Of a stretch of 32,138 nucleotides of DNA, positions 8,857-16,182 are shown one piece after another. This DNA is from Minisyncoccota bacterium (GTDB lineage: Bacteria; Patescibacteriota; Minisyncoccia; Phycocordibacterales; GCA-2747955). The stretch lies in the NCBI GenBank assembly GCA_020628915.1, contig JAHDEI010000001.1, positions 83,985-116,122 of the forward strand, given 5' to 3'. The notes beneath the pieces are model-generated. The model was not told the DNA's origin, made no database searches, and worked only from the letters and a program-made list of their open reading frames with translations. The position numbers were made by a program, and so were the translations under genes. Position 1 is the first letter of the stretch. Every line of letters begins with the position of its first letter.

Positions 8857-10119
8857 ATGAAAAAAATAATCAAATCAGTCATCCCAGAGTCTCTCTTTGG
8901 AAAGTTGGTATTGCCGTATCATTTTGCTCTCGCATGGCTTGGAGCGGTGAATAATGGGCATCCATCAAAGCAACTCAAAATTGTTGCAGTAACTGGAACA
9001 AAAGGTAAATCATCTGTCGTCGAAATCACAAATGCAATGTTAGAAGGCGCTGGCTTTACAACAGGAGTCTCAGGGACTGTTCAATTCAAAATCGGCGATT
9101 GGTCAGAGGCAAACAAATTTAAACAGACAATGCCAGGGCGGTTCTTCTTGCAAAACTTTTTTAAAAAAGCATTAGATAAAAAGGTTGACTGGATGGTTAT
9201 TGAGGCGACTTCTGAGGGAGCAAAGCAGTACCGTAATCGCTTTATTCATTTTGATGCTCTCATCTACACCAACCTTGCGCCGGAACACATTGAATCACAC
9301 GGTGGATATGAAAATTACAAACAAGCAAAACTTGGTATTATCAAGCACTCTCTCGAAAAGTCAGTGAAAAAAAATCGCTCTCTTGTGGTGAACATGGATG
9401 ATAAAGAAGGCGCTGACTTTATTAATTTTGATATTGAAAATAAAATTCCGTATTCTCTTGATGATCTGAAGGATATTGCTGTCAAAGAACAAGGCTTAGA
9501 GTTCACCTATAAAGATGTTCGTTTCGTATCCCCTCTTTCTGGAGAATTTAATATCTACAATCTTCTGGCGGTTATTAAGTTTGGAGAGTCAATTGGTGTG
9601 GAATTAGAAAATATGCAAAAGTCCCTCTCCCAATTTGGAAATATTCCTGGTCGTGTGCAACGTATTGACGAGGGACAAGATTTCGAAGTAGTAGTTGACT
9701 ACGCACATACTCCTGACTCTTTAGAAAATATTTATAAAGCTTTTTCACACGCAAACAATCGTATTTGTATTCTTGGGAACACCGGAGGAGGTCGCGACCA
9801 ATGGAAGCGTCCTGTGATGGCAAAGATTGCTGACAACTACTGTGACCAAATCATTCTTACCAATGAAGACCCTTATGACGAAGATCCTCTTGCAATTTTA
9901 GAACAGATGAGAGAAGCAATTACTGATACAGAATATGAGGTTATCTTTGACAGACGTAATGCTATTCACGCAGCGGTGAAACGTGCAGATACAGGTGATG
10001 TGGTGCTGGTAACAGGGAAAGGAACTGATGCATTTATCATGGGGCCAAATGGAACAAAAATTCCTTGGTCAGACACAGAAATTTGTCACGATGCTCTCAA
10101 AGAACGAATGTCTTCTTAG
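8857..10119 (+). CDS. MurE-like Mur ligase (lacks the usual N-terminal UDP-MurNAc-binding domain)
   Basis: VAVTGTKGKSSVVEITNAMLEGAGF P-loop, NLAPEHIESHGGYENYKQAK, VVDYAHTPDSLENIYKAF, GNTGGGRDQWKRPVMAKIA: Mur ligase central and C-terminal domains. Start at 8857 rather than 8827. Confidence 0.9.
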   Translation: MKKIIKSVIPESLFGKLVLPYHFALAWLGAVNNGHPSKQLKIVAVTGTKGKSSVVEITNAMLEGAGFTTGVSGTVQFKIGDWSEANKFKQTMPGRFFLQNFFKKALDKKVDWMVIEATSEGAKQYRNRFIHFDALIYTNLAPEHIESHGGYENYKQAKLGIIKHSLEKSVKKNRSLVVNMDDKEGADFINFDIENKIPYSLDDLKDIAVKEQGLEFTYKDVRFVSPLSGEFNIYNLLAVIKFGESIGVELENMQKSLSQFGNIPGRVQRIDEGQDFEVVVDYAHTPDSLENIYKAFSHANNRICILGNTGGGRDQWKRPVMAKIADNYCDQIILTNEDPYDEDPLAILEQMREAITDTEYEVIFDRRNAIHAAVKRADTGDVVLVTGKGTDAFIMGPNGTKIPWSDTEICHDALKERMSS

Positions 10120-10143
10120 TACAAATATCGTATACTACAGATA

Positions 10144-11148
10144 ATGTACACGTTCAAAGAAATTACTGAAGCAGAACACTGGGAGCGCATAACAAAAGAT
10201 GCGCCCTACCCCCAAACCACTTTTTTTGGTGAACTCCAACTGGGTAGAAATTTTTTAGTAAAAAAATTTGAAATAACAAAAAACAAAAAATGTACTGGCT
10301 ATTTTCAAGCGATTATCTATCCCCTTTTCAAAGGCAAAACTAGCATCTATTTACCATACGGACCAATGTTGCACGACACCTCTGCGGAATTACTCAAGGA
10401 ACTAGGTAGTTTTCTGAGAGATATCGGAGAATCACATGATGCTGTTTTTGTGCGATCCGATTTCACTCCGCCGCAAAGTATCTTGCCTGAACCTTTTGTG
10501 CCAATTCCTCAATTCTCATATCATACGGCTTATCATCAACCGCGAGGTGAATGGATCCTTGATATCACACCCGCGCCAGACGTGCTTCTCTCTGAGATGC
10601 ATAAAAAAACTCGATACAACCTCAGAAAAGCGCTCAAAACAGATCTTCAGACAAAAATCTACTCAGGCAGTGACATTCTGCCGTGGACACCTGCGTTTAT
10701 TGAAATAAACAAGATAAATACCCAATCTCACCAGACAACAACACACCCTAATTCATACTTTAATTCACTCTTTGAATTGCTTTCCAAGAACACGAATAAT
10801 TTTATCGCCGTAACTGCGCAGGAGGGCAGCATTCTGGCAATTAACCTTTTTGTGCACTCAGAACGCGAAGTCTTCTGTCCATTCGGTGCCTCGACAACAA
10901 AAGGGAAAAAGCTTGGTGCGTACTACCACATCAAGTGGCATGCTATTTTGCACATGAAAGAAATGGGTGTAAAACAATTTAATTGGGGAGGTATTTCTGT
11001 AGGAATGCATGACGAATATCTGGCGGGAGTGACAACATTTAAAAAAGGTTTTGGTGGATCAGAGCTAAAACATGGTTCGCTCTATGATGTCGTGCTCCAG
11101 CCCTTCTGGTACAAACTCTACATGCTAAGAAAACGACTAAAAAAATAG
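10144..11148 (+). CDS. FemAB-family peptidoglycan bridge-forming aminoacyltransferase-like protein (GNAT fold)
   Basis: EMHKKTRYNLRKALK, LGAYYHIKWHAILHMKEMGVKQFNWGGI, AGVTTFKKGFGG: FemAB/FemX-like motifs. Confidence 0.85.
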   Translation: MYTFKEITEAEHWERITKDAPYPQTTFFGELQLGRNFLVKKFEITKNKKCTGYFQAIIYPLFKGKTSIYLPYGPMLHDTSAELLKELGSFLRDIGESHDAVFVRSDFTPPQSILPEPFVPIPQFSYHTAYHQPRGEWILDITPAPDVLLSEMHKKTRYNLRKALKTDLQTKIYSGSDILPWTPAFIEINKINTQSHQTTTHPNSYFNSLFELLSKNTNNFIAVTAQEGSILAINLFVHSEREVFCPFGASTTKGKKLGAYYHIKWHAILHMKEMGVKQFNWGGISVGMHDEYLAGVTTFKKGFGGSELKHGSLYDVVLQPFWYKLYMLRKRLKK

Positions 11149-11178
11149 TACTCAAGGTTGAGTACTATTTTTTTAGTC
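11135..11178. terminator. Shared bidirectional terminator overlapping both convergent stop codons
   Basis: Perfect 21-bp inverted repeat GACTAAAAAAATAGTACTCAA-GG-TTGAGTACTATTTTTTTAGTC. Confidence 0.9.
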
Positions 11179-12740
11179 TACTTGAATAATAAGTTGTAAC
11201 GAGAGACCGATTTAGAGCCAAAGCTTTTGCCATCTGTATTCCCTAAACCGTATTTCTTTTGCCACTCTTTAACCGCCTTTGCTGTGATGTCCCCATAATA
11301 TCCATTTGCAGAAACTTCAATTGGGAAAATTCTCTCGTGCTTCATCATCATCTGCAGACTTCGAACATGTGATCCTGACTGTCCGTAAGATGCCGTTTTC
11401 ACGCTAAATTTTGGACGTGGAAGATAATCATATGGATCCAAGTATGCGTTTAATGAAATAATTGGGATGACAGAATCTCGACAGTAGAAACTTCTTGATG
11501 AAACATCACCAAGTCGTTTTACCTGCACTCCTTGTGTTGCATATGTTGAAAAATGCAGGTGTGGCCCTGTTGAATATCCAGTTGACCCAGAATAAGCAAT
11601 AATTTGACCTCTCTTGACTCGTTGCCCATTTGAAACTTTGAGGAGTGAGTTGTGTGCGTATAACGTTGAGAGTCCATTGTCATGTTTGATCAGTACGTAT
11701 TTACCGTATGAAACACATTGTCTGTATACACCATCCGCACCTCTACCCCCCACGCCATCTGTATTAAACGCAGACCAAACCGTTCCATCCATAACTGCAC
11801 GAACCGGTGTTCCCGTTGGGACCGCAAAGTCTGTTCCCGAGTGTCCGCGCCCATTGTATGCTCCTGATTTTGCAAAACTAGTATTTCCAAAAAATTGGGT
11901 GATTCGGAAATTTGAAACCGGCCATGAGAATAATCCTTGTGATCGTCCAGCGAACAGCGACTTATCAATCGCGATTTGTAATCGTGATTCTAGTTCAAGC
12001 AATGTTTGTTCAAATTGTTTTTTCAATTCTAATTTCTCCGAAAGCGTTTGCTGGTACCTTTGCTCGGTATTTTTTGTTTGAGCTAAAACTTTTTGTTTTT
12101 CTTGCTTGGTGTATTCGACTACTTTCTTCTTGTCAGACAATTGTTCAGTTAGATCAACTAGCTGTTCTTTCTTCTCTTCTTTTTCTTCGTTTTTGTTTTC
12201 TAAAATACTTTTAGTTTTACCAAGTGAGACAACCTTTTGCTGCAAGATCTTTCCTGTTGATTCAAAATGTGCAATTCGATCAAGATATTTCGAAAACGTG
12301 TCGTAAAATAAAATTACTTCCCAAAATGTTTTTTCTTGTTCACGAGAAAGTTCCTGAATCGTTTCAGAAATGAATTTCTTGTTTGTCTCAATGTTTTCTT
12401 GAAGATCAATAATCTGCTCAGAAATAGATGTGATCTCCTTGTCTGTTCTGTCGATCTGGTCAGAAGTCGAATATATATCTCGCTCAAGAGTACGACGCGA
12501 ATAATCAAGATTTGTAATTGTCTTACTTAATGAATTTTTCTGACCCTCTAGTTGCTGCAGCTTTCTTTTGTCTGCTGCGATTTGAGCGTCGAGGCTTTTA
12601 ATATCTTTTTCTTGGTTGTCGATCTGAGATGACAAACCTTCAACGGTATCTTCGGCAAATACCACACCACTAGAAAATACTACTCCTACACACAGGATTA
12701 ACAAAAAAACATATTTCAATTTCGAAATAATTGTTTCCAT
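11178..12740 (-). CDS. Secreted M23 (LytM/EnvC-like) peptidase with N-terminal coiled coil and C-terminal peptidoglycan-binding domain
   Basis: Signal peptide; coiled coil; GRGHSGTDFAVPTGTPVRAVMDGTVW...TGPHLHFS M23 motifs; C-terminal GQSGSHVRSLQMMMKHERIF...NGYYGDITAKAVKEWQKKYGL PG_binding_1. Confidence 0.93.
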   Translation of the reverse strand: METIISKLKYVFLLILCVGVVFSSGVVFAEDTVEGLSSQIDNQEKDIKSLDAQIAADKRKLQQLEGQKNSLSKTITNLDYSRRTLERDIYSTSDQIDRTDKEITSISEQIIDLQENIETNKKFISETIQELSREQEKTFWEVILFYDTFSKYLDRIAHFESTGKILQQKVVSLGKTKSILENKNEEKEEKKEQLVDLTEQLSDKKKVVEYTKQEKQKVLAQTKNTEQRYQQTLSEKLELKKQFEQTLLELESRLQIAIDKSLFAGRSQGLFSWPVSNFRITQFFGNTSFAKSGAYNGRGHSGTDFAVPTGTPVRAVMDGTVWSAFNTDGVGGRGADGVYRQCVSYGKYVLIKHDNGLSTLYAHNSLLKVSNGQRVKRGQIIAYSGSTGYSTGPHLHFSTYATQGVQVKRLGDVSSRSFYCRDSVIPIISLNAYLDPYDYLPRPKFSVKTASYGQSGSHVRSLQMMMKHERIFPIEVSANGYYGDITAKAVKEWQKKYGLGNTDGKSFGSKSVSRYNLLFK

Positions 12741-12769
12741 ATATGAATATTATATAAATATTCGCCTCT

Positions 12770-14668
12770 CTATCCAAGCCCCTTAAGCAGATCCTCTAGA
12801 GTTTCTCCTTTGCTCTGTTTTTTGTTTTGGGGTGGTTTTTTTGATGCAGGCTTGTCTAACTTTTTTTCATCTAATTTAAAGGCAAATTTATTGTCAGGAT
12901 CGTCATTCGCAGCTTTTGCAAATGCGTCTTTAAAACTGTTTTCTCCCGGAAGATCATCGGTTGCTGCAGCCTGTTTAGGTTGAATGTTGTTTTTTTTGTA
13001 TGGCAACTTCATCGCCGTTTTTTGTTGTCGATTATTTTGTTTCGTATTTTGCTTAATTTGAGTATTTTCTTTTTTGGGTTCTGAGATTTCGATCGGCTCA
13101 GTAGTTGCTTTTCCAATAACGGTTGCTAGCGCATCTTTAAAATTGTTTTCGCCAGGCAAATCTTGTTTCATCTCATCTGTTACAACAGGCCCCCTGCTGG
13201 AATTTCGAGTATTGTTTTGGCTTGAATTCCTGTTTTGGCTCCCATGGTCTCGCCTGCTGTTGGATGTTTTTCCTGTCCTCTCTTCCCATTCACGCTGTTT
13301 TTTGTTTGCTTTTTTACGTCTATTTTTTTCACGTTTCTTTTGTGTTTCTTCAGAAGAATCAAACATCCATGCAACAATATCTGCTTCGATTTTTTGCCGA
13401 TTACCCGCGTACAAGCGACGAGATGATTCGATAACTCGCTCCCTGTTAGAAATATCAGGTAGCGGTATCGGCGGCAGTGTACGTGCAGAAAACGGTTGTG
13501 AGCCAACTCCGTCGATCATTAAAATAAGATAAATTTGAAAACGAGATAACGCTACGATATCGCTGGCTAAAAATTTTTCTCCAAACCCTTTCTCTAAAAA
13601 TTCTGCATCTGTTGCTCCTACTCGAAAATTAATTCGGGTTCCTACGTTTCCAAAAACGGCAGCACGCACGATCTCAGGCATTTGTTCGATGTATTGGTGG
13701 GCAATAATAAGAGACAATCTATACTTACGTGCCTCAGATAAAATAGATTCAAAAGAATCATTAACCACCGTCTGGAATTCATCAACATATAAATAAAAAT
13801 ACGGTAGTGTTTTCATCACCGACTTTGGCACGTCAGCCCGTGACATGGCTGCAAGATAAATTTTAGTTGTAATCATCGCTCCCAACAGTTTCGAGTTCTC
13901 TTCCCCTACCTGCCCTTTTGAGAGGTTCACAAGAACGATCTTCTTTTCGTCCATTGCTTTTCTAAAATCAAAAGAGGATTTTGGTTGTCCTACGATATTT
14001 CTAATCAAAGGATTGGAAACAAACTGAGATACCTTGTTTAACACACCTGCCGCAGCTTCTTTTTGATATCTCTCGTCCCATGCGCCAAATTCATTAATCC
14101 AAAATGCTTTTACTGACGGCTCTTTAATATTTTCTACCACCTTGTCTCGATACGCACGTTCGGTGAGCATTCGTGTCATAGAAAGAATGGTTGTGTCTGG
14201 ATATTCTAAAAGAGCAAGAAGGGTGTTGTTAACAATATGCTCCATACGTGCGGAGAATGTTTCTTCTCCCCAGATTTTTTTGAATGCTGAAAGTAACCCT
14301 TGTGCCACCAAATGTCGTTTGTCTGGACCAACGTCTTCCATCACGTTAAAGGAAATTGGGTGTTCTAGGTCAAATGGAGCAAAATAGATTACGTCTTCTA
14401 CTCGATCTTCAGGGATATAGTCTAATAGTGTATCAATTGCTGACCCATGAGGATCAACAAAACACATACCATTTCCATTTTGAATATCCTGAACAGCCAT
14501 GTTCTCAAGCAGTACCGATTTCCCCATACCTGTTTGTCCGATCACATAGATGTGCCTTGTCCTATCTTCATCGCGAATCCCAAAACGAACTCGCTTTCCA
14601 CGAGCATCAGTTTCACCAAAATAGGTAATCTTATTTGAAATAGGTTTTTCTGCTTCAAATAACGCCAT
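12770..14668 (-). CDS. T4SS/conjugation coupling-protein-like ATPase (TraG/VirD4/TraD-like)
   Basis: HIYVIGQTGMGKSVLLENMAVQDIQNGNGMCFVDPHGSAIDTLL (Walker A), YFYLYVDEFQTVVNDSFESILSEARKYRLSLIIAHQYIEQM (Walker B and downstream motif); C-terminal low-complexity tail. Confidence 0.9.
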   Translation of the reverse strand: MALFEAEKPISNKITYFGETDARGKRVRFGIRDEDRTRHIYVIGQTGMGKSVLLENMAVQDIQNGNGMCFVDPHGSAIDTLLDYIPEDRVEDVIYFAPFDLEHPISFNVMEDVGPDKRHLVAQGLLSAFKKIWGEETFSARMEHIVNNTLLALLEYPDTTILSMTRMLTERAYRDKVVENIKEPSVKAFWINEFGAWDERYQKEAAAGVLNKVSQFVSNPLIRNIVGQPKSSFDFRKAMDEKKIVLVNLSKGQVGEENSKLLGAMITTKIYLAAMSRADVPKSVMKTLPYFYLYVDEFQTVVNDSFESILSEARKYRLSLIIAHQYIEQMPEIVRAAVFGNVGTRINFRVGATDAEFLEKGFGEKFLASDIVALSRFQIYLILMIDGVGSQPFSARTLPPIPLPDISNRERVIESSRRLYAGNRQKIEADIVAWMFDSSEETQKKREKNRRKKANKKQREWEERTGKTSNSRRDHGSQNRNSSQNNTRNSSRGPVVTDEMKQDLPGENNFKDALATVIGKATTEPIEISEPKKENTQIKQNTKQNNRQQKTAMKLPYKKNNIQPKQAAATDDLPGENSFKDAFAKAANDDPDNKFAFKLDEKKLDKPASKKPPQNKKQSKGETLEDLLKGLG

Positions 14669-14693
14669 GTGCTGATTATAGCAGGTTAAAAAT

Positions 14694-14722
14694 AGAAAAA
14701 AGGCCCTTCGGGCCGCTTTTTT
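14694..14722 (-). terminator. Terminator after prgI-like gene
   Basis: AAAAAAGGCCC-TTCG-GGCCGCTTTTTT. Confidence 0.75.
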
Positions 14723-15142
14723 CTACAACACCTCGCCACTCCTTCTTCGTTCTTCAACGTCGAGCGACCATGACAAATCCTTTAATTTTGAATCAGACAT
14801 CTTTGGCACATAGGTAGGTATCTGAGGCGCAGCTAACTCTTGTGCTTCTTGTTCAACCGGCTTCTCGCGCTTTTTCCAGATATATAATTTCCCTTTTATA
14901 TAGTAATTAAACGCTGATTCAAGAAGTACAACAAATGGTCTATTATTGTGTTTGTAAAATGCAAGAGCAACACCCAATACCGCAATTGGAGCGATCAGGA
15001 TGTACGCCAAAATCTTTGGTAGTGCAGTAAATATCATGAAACAAATCCCAGCAGTACCTGTTAGGTAAATAAATTGTTTCAAGGTAAAAGGACCAAAAAT
15101 TTTGTCTTCAATATCAATAAATTGTGGAACCTCAAATCTCAT
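14723..15142 (-). CDS. PrgI family protein (T4SS inner-membrane component)
   Basis: MRFEVPQFIDIEDKIFGPFTLKQFIYLTGTAGI...; two TM helices then SAFNYYIKGKLYIWKK, typical of PrgI. Confidence 0.85.
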   Translation of the reverse strand: MRFEVPQFIDIEDKIFGPFTLKQFIYLTGTAGICFMIFTALPKILAYILIAPIAVLGVALAFYKHNNRPFVVLLESAFNYYIKGKLYIWKKREKPVEQEAQELAAPQIPTYVPKMSDSKLKDLSWSLDVEERRRSGEVL

Positions 15143-15156
15143 GGTTTTATTATATA

Positions 15157-16110
15157 TTAAATTGCTTCGCGATATGGATCAGAATTTACCACTGGCCTAT
15201 TTTCATCAACCTTGTTTTGTAGATGATCTTGGAAAGATTTTGATGGATCAATTCGGTCTTCCATGCCAACTAGAACCCCACTAGCTGCTGGTGCTGGCTC
15301 TTGGTATGTTGGGACAGCCGACTCGACTGTTGGTTTTATAGTTGGCGCTACTGTGGGTTTTACTGTATCGGTCACAACCTTTTGTCGAGGCATTTGTATA
15401 GTTTGCTCTGAAGCAAAACTAATCTCAGGTTCTGTCGGTCGAACTGTAGACTCTGGTTGGTCAGAGATATCTAAAACAGGTTCTCTGTATGTATCTTGAA
15501 CTACAGGCTGCGTGCTTTGTGCAGTTGCTTGATTAAACGCATCAGCAGAATAATCAGCGGTCGCAGCAAAACTAGGAGCTTGCTTGATTGCTTGTGCACT
15601 TTCTGCTGCGGCTACGGGCTCTTTGTACGGGTCGACAGATGGTGCTGGTGTTGCAGAACGTCGTTCGTATGGAGTTGGTTCTAAAACTTCGTTATTTCCA
15701 TGTCGTTCAATATCTTGAATTAATGAGTCCCTTGTTGGTGAATGCCCGTAATCTGGGTCTTCATGCGCCTCTGGAGTATCTGGGTGCCCCGAACCGAACT
15801 GAACTGTCCGTAATGATTCACGAATTTTTTTAAAGACTTCGTTATCAATATCAACCGCCATTGATTCTGCCGTTTCTCGATCAATCTCAAGTCTTCGAGA
15901 CAGGTTACCTATAAAATCCGAAGACTTTTTAAACCCAAGCATAACCATTCCTACTTCATCAATCAGATCCCCCACCTTATCAACTCGTAATTTATATTTT
16001 TGCCCGAGCACCTCTAAATTGTTTGAGACTAAATCAGAAGTAATCACGCGTTGGATGTCTGCGGGTAATTCAGCATATCTCTGATTAATCATGTCCTGAG
16101 TAATTTGCAT
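15157..16110 (-). CDS. Hypothetical cytosolic protein of the T4SS cluster
   Basis: MQITQDMINQRYAELPADIQRVITSDLVSNNLEVLGQKYKLRVDKVGDLIDEVGMVMLGFKKSSDF; Pro/Thr-rich C-terminal half; start corrected to the ATG at 16110. Confidence 0.75.
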   Translation of the reverse strand: MQITQDMINQRYAELPADIQRVITSDLVSNNLEVLGQKYKLRVDKVGDLIDEVGMVMLGFKKSSDFIGNLSRRLEIDRETAESMAVDIDNEVFKKIRESLRTVQFGSGHPDTPEAHEDPDYGHSPTRDSLIQDIERHGNNEVLEPTPYERRSATPAPSVDPYKEPVAAAESAQAIKQAPSFAATADYSADAFNQATAQSTQPVVQDTYREPVLDISDQPESTVRPTEPEISFASEQTIQMPRQKVVTDTVKPTVAPTIKPTVESAVPTYQEPAPAASGVLVGMEDRIDPSKSFQDHLQNKVDENRPVVNSDPYREAI

Positions 16111-16139
16111 ATACAAATATTATATACCAGCCGAACAAT

Positions 16140-16172
16140 AAAAAAAGACGGACCTCGACAGTCCGTCTTTAT
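16140..16172 (-). terminator. Terminator after VirB6-like gene
   Basis: AAAGACGGAC-CTCGACA-GTCCGTCTTT. Confidence 0.8.
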
Positions 16173-16182
16173 AGAAAGGATA

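Noticed and set aside
8673-8882. 69-aa minus-strand ORF over the Mur-ligase leader
   Set aside because: Arises from the GC-rich structured leader; no promoter or RBS seen on that strand.
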